Notes: generated from the sequence alone by a model not told the origin. Positions 23,602 through 31,835 are shown, numbered from the stretch's first letter. The stretch is 34,831 nucleotides of DNA from Candidatus Daviesbacteria bacterium RIFCSPLOWO2_01_FULL_39_23 (GCA_001776935.1 MFDN01000009.1:1-34831), one strand, 5' to 3'. Made by a program: numbers and translations.

Positions 23602-24127
23602 AGATTTTGTAAAGATTTTTTACAGTAATTTTACCTTAAATATTGATTGGGACAATATTGATGAAATAACTTGGATGTATAACGAAGGGTTATTTAGTAT
23701 GATTGCTCAGCCAGTTGCATTACATGATGAATTTAATGAAAGAATAGAATTGGTTTCGAAGCCCAAAAATGGTTTTGTAAGAAGCGGTGAGAATGGTGGG
23801 CACTTAGCATTAAAGTCTTTAGCGAGGGATCATCTGGTTGGACATTGCAATGTTTTAAATGGAGATGTTCGTTATGAATATCCCTTGATCGGTTTTGAGG
23901 TAGATGTCATAGATAAAGATCTGCATTTTCCTGTAGAGTGCGGAGATACGAATGTTTTAAAATTAGAGAAATATTTGTTTCTTCCGGCTACAAAAAAGAT
24001 GTTAATCCTTCCCTATCCTCATGGTGAAGATGTAAAGGTTTTTATGTTTGAGGCTAAGCCCCGATTTTTTGAATATATAATACATAAACAAAATTTTCTT
24101 AATCAGAAGAACGCGAAGCTGCGTTAG
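23591..24127 (+). CDS. Nuclease-like orphan protein (possible PD-(D/E)XK fold)
   Basis: This 178-aa protein starts 11 nt inside the recombinase gene, in a different frame. Residues 66-83 (SGENGGHLALKSLARDHL) contain an HxxLK pattern like that of CoiA-type and related nucleases. GFEVDVIDKDLHFPVECGDT (residues 101-120) followed by Lys124 gives an Asp105, Glu116, Lys set typical of restriction-endonuclease-like folds, although the usual ExK is replaced by ECG. No membrane segment or signal peptide is present. The overlap suggests coupled translation with the recombinase, perhaps in one mobile or DNA-processing unit. The family is inferred from motif spacing only; it may be inactive or unrelated. 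Confidence 0.5.
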   Translation: MVSEDFVKIFYSNFTLNIDWDNIDEITWMYNEGLFSMIAQPVALHDEFNERIELVSKPKNGFVRSGENGGHLALKSLARDHLVGHCNVLNGDVRYEYPLIGFEVDVIDKDLHFPVECGDTNVLKLEKYLFLPATKKMLILPYPHGEDVKVFMFEAKPRFFEYIIHKQNFLNQKNAKLR

Positions 24128-24185
24128 TCGCTTAAAGAGCATCCTTGTCGCACAATATTGTTGTTTCCCCCTTTTTTCTATTTTG

Positions 24186-24194
24186 TGTTACTAT
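24186..24194 (+). promoter_or_regulatory. Extended -10 promoter of the glycosidase-dockerin gene
   Basis: TGT plus TACTAT (24189-24194) lies 7 nt before the ATG at 24202. It supports that ATG over a TTG 57 nt upstream and predicts a leaderless transcript for the cohesin-dockerin cluster. Confidence 0.55.
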
Positions 24195-24201
24195 CGAATT
24201 A

Positions 24202-26349
24202 ATGGGGCTTTTTGGCTATAAGTTAAAACTTTACGAGTTAATTACTTTCGCGATCCTTATTATTCTTATATTGGCGATCCCCTCTTCTGTTTACTTAGTA
24301 AAAAAAACACAAATTTTAAAAAGTAAGGCAACGAGTAATTTTAATGTTGGAGTAAATATTGTTGGAATAACTCATTTAGGACCGGATGATATGGAAGCAA
24401 ATTTAGCAGAGATAGCGAGAATGGGAGGAAAAGTAGTCAGGGTTTTTGCTCCTAAAGATGAAGTATCTCATGAGGTAGCTGCCCAGAGATTAGATGATTT
24501 TTTGAGTCGTGCACAAAGGTATGGAATTACTGTTATTGTTGCTTTGATTGATTTTTACGGCAGTGGATACAGGCCGCAAGGCACTGAAGGTTTTTATACT
24601 GATAATTTTAATGGTATCCCTCTCTTAAATCATGACTTTTTTGCAGGTGGATATAGGGGCGCTTATAAGCAATTTATTGAGACAGTTGTCTCCCGTAATA
24701 AACATCATTCCAACATTTATGCCTGGGAGATTGGTAATGAATTGAAAGATGATAAAAGCCCGGAAACATTTATCGATTTTATGAAAGATATTGCTTCAAC
24801 TATAAAAAATCTTGATCCGGGTCATTCGATTGCTTCGGGTATGTTAAGTGCTGGCCATGCTAATTTATCACCGGAGGCTCTTTACAATGCTGTACCTGAT
24901 ATAAATATTGTGACGATTCATATGTATAACGGCAACCGGGCCGGCGAACAAGATACGGCTTGGGCTCAAGTCAATGGTAAAGTTTTTATAGATGAAGAGG
25001 CAGGATATTCCGGAAGCGGTGATCGCACCTCACAAATGAGAGATGAAATAGAATTCTGGAAGAGCCGCGGAGCAGCAGCTATATTACAGTGGGGATTTAT
25101 AGCAGGGGGCTTGGGAGATAATGGATTCGGTGACAGGGATTTTGGTATGGATACCATTTGGCATTCAGATTACAATAATTTGTTTTCCTTATATCAATCA
25201 TTTAACGGTGGTGGTAATCCAGCTCCTCCGCCCGGTGGAGGCAGTTGCAATATCGATTATCAATCCCCTAGTTTAAAAGACAGTTGTTCTGCCTGTCTTT
25301 CTTCTAAAGATCCGGGTTTGGCCGGCAGCTTTAAGAGTTTGAATCCTTCTAAGTTCAACAGTTGTTCCACCAAAGAGCTTTTGGCTTACTGGTGCAACGG
25401 CGGCATCAGTCCCCAGGCTATGAAAGATTGCCTGAAATGGAAAAGCGCCTGCGGCGCAAGCTGTGCCGGCGAGTGGGTTATGGCAGATGCAAATTGTCAG
25501 GATAGTTGTTCAAATTGTGTTTTGCAGTATAGGGACGATATTTTACCTTTCTTTCTGCAAAATCAATGGGATGTCCGTTGCCAAAATTATTCCAAGATTG
25601 TCAGCAACTGGTGCGGGATTGATCCCAAAGGTTGCTCCGACGTCAAAAACAATAACTGTAAATCAAGTTGTTCCGGCGGCGGCGCAACAGTTTCTCCAAG
25701 TCCTGCCGTAGGCGGCACTATCTATGGAGTAATTTGGGATGATACCAAAGGCAATACCAAACAACCTGACGGAGTCAGGCAACCTGATGAGCCTTTAATT
25801 TCCGGTATTAAAGTCTGTGTCAGGCAGCTTACTTCCTCCGATCCTGCAAATTGCACCGTCACGCAGGATAAACTTAATGATGCAAAGGGCAACTATAAAT
25901 TAACAGGAGTAGCAGCAGGCAGCCGTAAAGTCTTTGTTGATAGCAGTTCTTTTGGAAGCTGGGCACCGGTTAATCTCACTGAAAGAGCTACTAATCCTGC
26001 TGCTTTACAGGCCGGCAAAAGCGCCAGCGCTTCTTTTTACTTTAAACCAATCCTTTCAAGTCCTGCTCCGTCTTCTTCTCCCTCTCCCGTGTCATCCCCT
26101 ACACCTACACCAACTCCAACTCCTACACCCACGCCATCCCCATCCCCTACACCTACACCTACACCAACCCTGCAGTTATCTTCTGAACAAATTAAATTCG
26201 ATTTGAATAAGGATAAAAAGATCAATAGTATAGATGTTAGTTTATTCCTTGAATTTTGGCGAAACGACAGTTATTCCCAAAAGTACGATTTTAATAATGA
26301 CGGGGTAATTAATACGATAGATTATGCCAGCCTGCTAAGTAATTTTTAG
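24202..26349 (+). CDS. Anchored clan GH-A (GH5-like) glycosidase with C-terminal dockerin
   Basis: This is a 715-aa protein from the ATG at 24202; the frame extends upstream to a TTG, but the promoter supports this ATG. Residues about 10-32 form a membrane anchor. A TIM-barrel glycosidase spans about 45-340: YAWEIGNELKDD gives the acid/base Glu180, and VFIDEEAGYSG gives Glu266 as likely nucleophile (ExG pattern). Two Cys-rich modules follow (about 350-420 and 420-490), then a SdrD/Cna-B-like beta domain (about 508-615), a Ser/Pro/Thr linker (about 619-656) and a type I dockerin. The dockerin has two canonical calcium loops, DLNKDKKINSID and DFNNDGVINTID. It would hydrolyse a beta-glycan, mannan-type activity being one guess, while docked to a cohesin; two cohesin genes lie 3 kb downstream. 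Glycan specificity cannot be read. Confidence 0.85.
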   Translation: MGLFGYKLKLYELITFAILIILILAIPSSVYLVKKTQILKSKATSNFNVGVNIVGITHLGPDDMEANLAEIARMGGKVVRVFAPKDEVSHEVAAQRLDDFLSRAQRYGITVIVALIDFYGSGYRPQGTEGFYTDNFNGIPLLNHDFFAGGYRGAYKQFIETVVSRNKHHSNIYAWEIGNELKDDKSPETFIDFMKDIASTIKNLDPGHSIASGMLSAGHANLSPEALYNAVPDINIVTIHMYNGNRAGEQDTAWAQVNGKVFIDEEAGYSGSGDRTSQMRDEIEFWKSRGAAAILQWGFIAGGLGDNGFGDRDFGMDTIWHSDYNNLFSLYQSFNGGGNPAPPPGGGSCNIDYQSPSLKDSCSACLSSKDPGLAGSFKSLNPSKFNSCSTKELLAYWCNGGISPQAMKDCLKWKSACGASCAGEWVMADANCQDSCSNCVLQYRDDILPFFLQNQWDVRCQNYSKIVSNWCGIDPKGCSDVKNNNCKSSCSGGGATVSPSPAVGGTIYGVIWDDTKGNTKQPDGVRQPDEPLISGIKVCVRQLTSSDPANCTVTQDKLNDAKGNYKLTGVAAGSRKVFVDSSSFGSWAPVNLTERATNPAALQAGKSASASFYFKPILSSPAPSSSPSPVSSPTPTPTPTPTPTPSPSPTPTPTPTLQLSSEQIKFDLNKDKKINSIDVSLFLEFWRNDSYSQKYDFNNDGVINTIDYASLLSNF
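26056..26170 (+). repeat. Low-complexity Ser/Pro/Thr linker-coding repeat
   Basis: Hexanucleotide-like ACACCT/CCAACT runs encode the SP/TP linker before the dockerin. The opposite strand gives a false Gly/Val/Asp-rich ORF. Confidence 0.8.
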
Positions 26350-26360
26350 GAAGAGAAACG

Positions 26361-26390
26361 TTGACAAAGTTACTATATATAGTTCACTAT
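26361..26390 (+). promoter_or_regulatory. Possible promoter of the multidomain dockerin gene
   Basis: TTGACA (26361-26366), an 18-nt spacer and CACTAT (26385-26390) precede the ATG at 26415. The leader would be about 18 nt and contains GGAAGG at 26396-26401. The -10 is weak. Confidence 0.45.
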
Positions 26391-26414
26391 TAATTGGAAG
26401 GCCTATCATCATAA

Positions 26415-29162
26415 ATGGGAAAATTGTTGGATAATATTAAAAACGAAATAATAAACTTATTTCAAAGTAAAAAAAATCTTGTTAATTTACTACTTTTGGG
26501 GATAATGATTCTGGCTCTTCCTTTGACTGTTAAGGTGGTGCGAGAGCAGCAGATAGTTCAATCCCGGGCTGTTAATCCGCCGATTGTTTTTAAAGGAGAT
26601 AATGTTTCTCAAAAAGATGGCAAATGGGTGGCATCAAAGCCGCAAATTACCCTTGAGCTTACCTCTCCTTTTGGCCCACCTGCAGGAGTAGGTATAAATA
26701 ACCCTACTCCTTCGCCTTCAGCCGGAAACCCCACTCCTTCTCCTTCTCCTTCTGTATCTCCCTCCCCCAGCGCTGCAGGCAGAGCCTGTTCAGGAAATGC
26801 ATGTACAGATTGTATTTTAAACAAACGGGATGATGTTTTAAATTATTATAAAAATAACGGTTGGGACATCAGTTGCGCAAATCAGACAAAGGTTAAAGAT
26901 GACTGGTGTAAGATCGATGCGTCAGGTTGCCAAACTGTTAAAAGCGGCGCCTGTGCTTCTGCCTGCAGCACCACCTCTTTTATTCCGTCAGGGGAAGGCT
27001 TTGCGTTGTTTTCACCGGTTAAAACAGCATATGCTGCTGAATGTGAGTGTGAATATGTAGATTCAGCGGCTGTGAGTGGACATAATGAGTGTACCAGCGG
27101 TCAGGCAGTTTACTCGGGAAACTGCACTGCTCCTAATTACAACCCTGGCTGTTCTGCATTTAAAAGATGCGTAGAGCCTGTAACTTCCTGCCCGGCAGGT
27201 CAGGATAAAGTTAAAGTAGATTTTAATACCAGTAAAGGTTACCTTGTTAATAATACAATTGTAGGATCAGACTTAAATCCATATAAAGGAACCGGGGAAT
27301 GCGGTTATAAATATTATGTTTGGAAATCTACTTTACCTAGTGGCGAGTATTGTGTTACATACAGTTTTGGTAAATGGGATGATCAAACCAAATGTCCGAA
27401 ACAAACCGGTTCCCCTCCTCCTGCATCCGTTCCTCCTGGCGGGTCAGTCACTACAAAGTGCGGCACTACAAAAACCTGGGCACAAATTGATGCAGAACTC
27501 AAAACCGCCGGATGGCCGGGTCCTTTTGATCACAGCCAGAATGAATTAACAGCATATAACAATACTGTTGTATGTCCCAGCGCTTCTCCTTCCTCAGCTC
27601 CTTCTTCTTCCCCGGCTGTTTCTCCTTCACCGCAGGGAGCGACAACTGTTGCGTTCAGGGTTGCAGAAAACCCGGCTGATTTTGCTGAAACAGGTTCAAA
27701 CGGCTGGCAAGTTTATACTTCTCATCCTATGAAAAACATCAGCTTTGAATTCAAAGATAAAAAACCGGGACAAAAGTCCGTGTTTGTAGAATTTAAGGAT
27801 TCAACATTGCCGGCTCCTAATGTTGAAAGAAAAATTGAACAAATAACACTTTTGGGTTCTGGTCCGGCAATTACAGGTTGTTCTTTGAACTTTGAAGATA
27901 CAGGTGCTGTGTTTGTATTGAGCGGACAAAACTTTGGTTCTGATAAAGGAGCTATCAAAAGCGGTGAAACAAGTTTATCAATAAGAGAGTGGAAAGATGA
28001 CAGCGTTAAGGTGGTGTGGTCAAATGCTCCGCAAGGAGTTGCGATTCCCATAATTTTGACCAGCAAGGACGGTCAATCAAGCCAGGAGGCTCAATGCAGT
28101 GCAATTTCTCAGCTTGCTTTGGGAGCTAAGTTTTTCTGCAGGGCGCCGTCCACTCATGATATGGATGATGTGGATATAACTTTGGCAGGTGTTTTTAAAG
28201 ATGGCACAAAGCTAAATCAAAAAATCCGAATAAACAGGGATGGCAGTATTGCAGGCTTAAATCAAAAGCTTGAGGCAGGTAAAAGATACAGACTATCAAT
28301 TAAGGCTCCGGGAACTTTGCGAAGGACGGTTGAGTTTACAGCAAGCGGTGGGACTACCAATATTCCTGATTTCGTTTTACCTGTAGGTGATATTTTTCCT
28401 GCTGATGGTGGAGATGGCGTAATTAACAGTTTAGATAAGGCGGAATTAAACCGCCAGTGGATTATCTCGCAATCTGCAAGCGGCAGGTCCGGAGATTTTA
28501 ATAGGGATGGACGGGTTAATTCTATTGACTGGGCCTGCATGAGATTTGATTTTGGAGATTCGGATCAGGAAGTAGCTGTGCCTGGTGCGCCGGTTGTTTC
28601 TCCTTCCCCAAGCGCCAATCCTTCGGTTTCTCCTTCCCCAAGCGCCAGCCCAAGCCCTAGTCCGAGTCCCACTATAACCCAGGTGGTTAGCCTGTCTCCT
28701 CAAACATTAACCTCCGGTGCATCTCTTGCCAAATTATGGACTACAACATTTTCTAATTCTGCAGACTTTAAAAATATTAAGAATGCCTTTATCCTTATTT
28801 CTGTAAATGGAAGCAATAAGCCGGCCACAGATCCTACATTTTTCAATGGATACTATAATGTGGCTGACAATAAATTTTATGTCTGGGATCCGGGTAAAAC
28901 AGGCGGAGAAGGTTGGATAGGAGGATTTACGCCGGGAAGTGCAGGATCAACAATTGCTGTTAATTCTTTTGGCTTAATTCCGCTTTTAAACGGCAATGGC
29001 ACCAATACAAACGGAACCGGAGGCAAAAACCTGGTCTTAAATTGGTATATCACATCAAGCGGTGGAGCAAAAGGCAAAACTTACAAAATATTCTTAAGGG
29101 CGCAGGGAAAGGAAGGAACTGATACAGGCTGGGTGGAGAAAGGAAGCTGGACAATTAATTAA
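26415..29162 (+). CDS. Anchored multidomain surface protein with internal dockerin
   Basis: This 915-aa protein has an N-terminal membrane anchor (about residues 22-42), a Ser/Pro linker (about 95-122) and a Cys-rich module (about 123-185) like those of the preceding glycosidase. A second Cys-rich region (about 205-390) follows a FSPVKTAYAA stretch. Next come a linker (about 390-410), a beta domain (411-483), an IPT/TIG-like domain with LSGQNFGS (about 485-557), an Ig-like X module (about 565-655) and an internal dockerin (about 658-718). Its first calcium loop (ADGGDGVINSLD) has lost the Asp at position 1; the second, DFNRDGRVNSID, is canonical. A Ser/Pro linker (726-754) and an unrecognised beta-rich C-terminal domain complete it. 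It has no visible catalytic site; I infer a scaffold or adhesin bound by the cohesins encoded next. Confidence 0.85.
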   Translation: MGKLLDNIKNEIINLFQSKKNLVNLLLLGIMILALPLTVKVVREQQIVQSRAVNPPIVFKGDNVSQKDGKWVASKPQITLELTSPFGPPAGVGINNPTPSPSAGNPTPSPSPSVSPSPSAAGRACSGNACTDCILNKRDDVLNYYKNNGWDISCANQTKVKDDWCKIDASGCQTVKSGACASACSTTSFIPSGEGFALFSPVKTAYAAECECEYVDSAAVSGHNECTSGQAVYSGNCTAPNYNPGCSAFKRCVEPVTSCPAGQDKVKVDFNTSKGYLVNNTIVGSDLNPYKGTGECGYKYYVWKSTLPSGEYCVTYSFGKWDDQTKCPKQTGSPPPASVPPGGSVTTKCGTTKTWAQIDAELKTAGWPGPFDHSQNELTAYNNTVVCPSASPSSAPSSSPAVSPSPQGATTVAFRVAENPADFAETGSNGWQVYTSHPMKNISFEFKDKKPGQKSVFVEFKDSTLPAPNVERKIEQITLLGSGPAITGCSLNFEDTGAVFVLSGQNFGSDKGAIKSGETSLSIREWKDDSVKVVWSNAPQGVAIPIILTSKDGQSSQEAQCSAISQLALGAKFFCRAPSTHDMDDVDITLAGVFKDGTKLNQKIRINRDGSIAGLNQKLEAGKRYRLSIKAPGTLRRTVEFTASGGTTNIPDFVLPVGDIFPADGGDGVINSLDKAELNRQWIISQSASGRSGDFNRDGRVNSIDWACMRFDFGDSDQEVAVPGAPVVSPSPSANPSVSPSPSASPSPSPSPTITQVVSLSPQTLTSGASLAKLWTTTFSNSADFKNIKNAFILISVNGSNKPATDPTFFNGYYNVADNKFYVWDPGKTGGEGWIGGFTPGSAGSTIAVNSFGLIPLLNGNGTNTNGTGGKNLVLNWYITSSGGAKGKTYKIFLRAQGKEGTDTGWVEKGSWTIN

Positions 29163-29201
29163 ACTGGTAAAAAGTTTGAAATTGTAGTACAAAATATATA
29201 T

Positions 29202-29825
29202 ATGGATTATTTTACAGATTATAAAGTTGAGCATGGGGATAAAATAAAAAAGATCTTTTCCGGACCTAAAATTATTTTTGCGATTTTAGGAATTGTGATA
29301 TTAATAGAGTTTATATATGCATTTAGGGTTCTGACGCAACCGGTGTCTGTTGCTGCGCCGTCTATTTCGCCGGCTGCTACAATTGTAAAATCCGGAGGCA
29401 GAATTTCTCTTGCTGCTCCTAAGACAAGCATTTTGGTAAAAGAAGTCATTCCTGTAAAGGTTAAGATTGAAAGCGGCGGAAATACGCTTGGCGGCGCTGA
29501 CGTGATTATTAAATATGACCCAAAAATATTAGAAGCGACACAGGGAGCAATAATACGGGGAGCTATTTTTGATGAATATCCTTTTGTATCTCTTGATTCA
29601 AAAACCGGTTTAATTTCTATTTCCGGGATAAGCAGTATCGGAGAAGGTTTTAAGGGTGCGGAAGGCGACTTTGCCACTATAACTTTTAAGGCTAAGAGTA
29701 AGGGAGCAACTTCTTTATCCGTTGATTTTCAAAAGGGATCAACTGCTGATTCTAACCTGGTGGAAAAAGATGCCTCCAGGGATATATTGGAAACCATAGG
29801 TAATCTGGAATTGAATGTGCAATGA
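29202..29825 (+). CDS. Membrane-anchored cohesin-domain protein (N-terminal anchor)
   Basis: This 207-aa protein has one N-terminal membrane segment (about residues 24-44) and a short Pro/Ser stalk, then a single cohesin domain (about 66-207). Cohesin hallmarks include GNTLGGADVIIKYDPKILEA, GLISISGISSIGEGFKG, GDFATITFKAK and the closing segment with DSNLVE. Cohesins bind dockerins in a calcium-dependent way; here the domain would face outwards, tethered to the cell. The next gene, also a cohesin, starts within its stop codon (ATGA overlap), so the two are translationally coupled. The upstream genes encode dockerin proteins, the expected partners. The domain call is strong; pairing specificity is untested. 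Confidence 0.88.
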   Translation: MDYFTDYKVEHGDKIKKIFSGPKIIFAILGIVILIEFIYAFRVLTQPVSVAAPSISPAATIVKSGGRISLAAPKTSILVKEVIPVKVKIESGGNTLGGADVIIKYDPKILEATQGAIIRGAIFDEYPFVSLDSKTGLISISGISSIGEGFKGAEGDFATITFKAKSKGATSLSVDFQKGSTADSNLVEKDASRDILETIGNLELNVQ

Positions 29826-30541
29826 AAAAATGTTTAATTTTGCTTTTTGCTTTTAGTTTTTTGTTTTTAGTGCTGCCTAAAACCGCGAAGGCAGCTTCTT
29901 TGTCCTTATCTCCTGCAACAGGAACCCTTAATATCGGCTGCACATATTCTCTGGATGTAGTGCTGGATACAGCCGGGGCGCAAACCGACGGCACAGACGC
30001 TATTTTAAATTTTGATTCCACCCGCTTTAGCATTAATTCAAACTCGATTATTCCCAACACTAATATATATCCGGATTTTCCGGGCAACAACGTAGATGAA
30101 TCAAGCGGTAAAATCACCATTTCCGGCCTTGCTTCGGTTTCCTCTGCTTTTTCGGGAAAAGGCACTTTGGCAACACTGCGTTTTGTAGTGAAAGATCAGG
30201 CGCCTACCGGAGCAACCCAAATTACGTTTGAATTTGATCCTAATGATAAAGCTAAAACTACGGATTCTAATGTGGTAGAGCGTAATACCGTGGTGGATGT
30301 GTTGAATTCAGTGACAAATGGAAGTTTCGTAATTGGCAAAGGGGCGTGCGGTAGTAATATTGCCAGCCCGCTTCCTCAGGGTGCTGATTCTGTTTCAACG
30401 CCTGCAGGTCAGCTAAAAAATCTTGACCAGCTTGTAGATAAGACCGGTAAAGGAACGGGTACTGTTGAGCTTACTTCTGTGGTGGCGATTGTGGGCGGAG
30501 TTTTGACTATTTTAGGGATTTTGGGACTGGCACTGCTTTAA
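29822..30541 (+). CDS. Surface cohesin-domain protein (C-terminal anchor)
   Basis: This 239-aa protein has a signal peptide (residues 1-24, ending KTAKA), a cohesin domain (about 25-172) and a C-terminal hydrophobic segment (about 218-239) after a Gly/Thr/Lys linker. Cohesin features include SLDVVLDT, TDAILNFDSTRFSIN, SGKITISGLASVSSAFSGKG, LATLRFVVKD and DSNVVERN. The topology is opposite to that of the preceding cohesin, which is anchored at its N-terminus. ATGA overlap with that gene indicates coupled synthesis. It should display a dockerin-binding site outside the cell. A recombinase gene follows 3 nt later. There is no LPXTG-type motif, so anchoring is by the membrane segment. Confidence 0.88.
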   Translation: MKKCLILLFAFSFLFLVLPKTAKAASLSLSPATGTLNIGCTYSLDVVLDTAGAQTDGTDAILNFDSTRFSINSNSIIPNTNIYPDFPGNNVDESSGKITISGLASVSSAFSGKGTLATLRFVVKDQAPTGATQITFEFDPNDKAKTTDSNVVERNTVVDVLNSVTNGSFVIGKGACGSNIASPLPQGADSVSTPAGQLKNLDQLVDKTGKGTGTVELTSVVAIVGGVLTILGILGLALL

Positions 30542-30544
30542 AAT

Positions 30545-31474
30545 ATGGCTGTCCTTTCTGCGCTTATTACTGATTTCTTAGAGTATTTGGAGCTTGAGCG
30601 TAATGCCTCCCAGCTCACTATCAGAAATTATGACCACTATTTGAAAAGGTTTTTAAATTTTGCCGGTGATATTGACCCCAAGGAAATTGATTTAAATTTA
30701 GTAAGAAAATTTCGGCTTTATCTATCCCGTTGGACAGATCCTGAGAGTCAGAAGAATTTAAAAAGGGTCACTCAAAATTATTTTATGATAGCTTTAAGGG
30801 CATTTTTAAGATATCTGGCAAGGATTGATGTTGTTACACTTTCAGCGGAAAAAGTGGAGCTTGGAGAAGCTGAACCGCGGCCGTTAAAAGTTTTGGATAA
30901 CTCTCAGCTTAATTCCCTTCTTGAGGCGCCGGATGTAAATAAAAAAGACGGACTTAGGGACAGGGCAATCCTGGAAACCCTTTTTTCAACTGGACTTCGG
31001 GTATCAGAACTTGCGGCCTTAAATAGGGATACTATCAATTTGGCGAGGAAAGAGTTTGGTATTGTGGGTAAAGGAGGAAAAGAACGGGTAGTTTTTTTAT
31101 CGGATAACGCTGGTGTGTACCTGGAAAAATATTTATCGGCCCGAAAAGATACCTTTAGGCCGCTGTTTATAAGGTTTCAGGGTAAAATTGATCTTACTGA
31201 GGGAGGAGAAGCTATGAGGCTGACATCCAGATCAATTGAAAGGATAGTGGAAAAATATGTCAAAATCTTAGGGCTTTCTGTAAAAGCAACTCCGCACACC
31301 CTGCGGCATGGCTTTGCCACTGATCTTTTAATAAACGGCGCAGATATCCGTTCGGTACAGGAAATGTTGGGTCATTCTAACATTGCCACCACCCAAATCT
31401 ACACCCACGTTACCAATGCCCATCTTAAGGATGTGCATAAAGCATTCCATTCAGGGAATGCGGCGGGGACGTAA
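30545..31474 (+). CDS. Tyrosine recombinase, XerC/XerD-like (second copy)
   Basis: This 309-aa protein, close to the usual XerC/D length of about 300 aa, has a SAM-like N-terminal domain (about 3-95) and a complete catalytic domain: Arg in STGLRVSELAAL, Lys in GKGGKERVVFL, HTLRHGFAT, and LGHSNIATTQIYTHV with His and the nucleophile Tyr. It starts 3 nt after the second cohesin gene, so it appears to be the last gene of that operon. It differs clearly from the recombinase at 22603 in both length and sequence. The THVTNAHLKDVHKAFH ending resembles XerD/XerC of Gram-positive type. It may act at dif or move the cohesin-dockerin segment. Confidence 0.9.
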   Translation: MAVLSALITDFLEYLELERNASQLTIRNYDHYLKRFLNFAGDIDPKEIDLNLVRKFRLYLSRWTDPESQKNLKRVTQNYFMIALRAFLRYLARIDVVTLSAEKVELGEAEPRPLKVLDNSQLNSLLEAPDVNKKDGLRDRAILETLFSTGLRVSELAALNRDTINLARKEFGIVGKGGKERVVFLSDNAGVYLEKYLSARKDTFRPLFIRFQGKIDLTEGGEAMRLTSRSIERIVEKYVKILGLSVKATPHTLRHGFATDLLINGADIRSVQEMLGHSNIATTQIYTHVTNAHLKDVHKAFHSGNAAGT

Positions 31475-31478
31475 ATAG

Positions 31479-31835
31479 CTACTTCCCTATTTTACCTAAA
31501 TCTTTAAACACTGCATTTAAAGCAGTTGAAACAACAGAAAGCACTATTGCTCCTAAAATTGCCGCAAGCCATCCGTCGATAGTAACCCCCTTAACTATAG
31601 CTGAAACTATAAATAAGATAATGGCATTAATCACAAAAACAAACAGTCCTAAAGTGACGATTGTTAAGGGTGCAGTGATAAAACTTAGTATTGGTTTTAT
31701 AAAGGTGTTAACCACCCCTAAAACTATCGCTGCAAGCAGTGCCGTTGTAAAATCAGCAACCTGGAATCCGGGAACGATGTAGGCTGCCAGCAATAGAGCT
31801 AAGGCATTTAAAACCAAAGCTATTATAATTTGCAA
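31479..31835 (-). CDS. Phage-holin-4-2/DUF360-type four-TM membrane protein
   Basis: This is a 118-aa protein (121 aa if started at the GTG at 31844). I prefer the TTG at 31835, because AAGGGGGTGATC, one mismatch from the full anti-SD complement, then lies at ideal spacing, whereas it would overlap a GTG start. The protein has four membrane segments, starting NALALLLAAYIVPGFQV and including VNTFIKPILSF and FVFVINAIILFIV, typical of the PF04020 family. That family is widespread in bacteria, its name reflects similarity to a phage protein, and its function is unknown. It converges on the second recombinase gene with a 4-nt gap and is divergent from the next membrane gene. Confidence 0.82.
   Translation of the reverse strand: MQIIIALVLNALALLLAAYIVPGFQVADFTTALLAAIVLGVVNTFIKPILSFITAPLTIVTLGLFVFVINAIILFIVSAIVKGVTIDGWLAAILGAIVLSVVSTALNAVFKDLGKIGK

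Noticed and set aside
24145-24201. Longer N-terminus for the glycosidase from a TTG
   Set aside because: The extra 19 residues precede a -10 box that sits 7 nt before the ATG at 24202, and the membrane anchor starts after that ATG.
26037-26225. Gly/Val/Asp-rich ORF on the minus strand
   Set aside because: It is the antisense reading of the Ser/Pro/Thr linker-coding repeat in the glycosidase gene.
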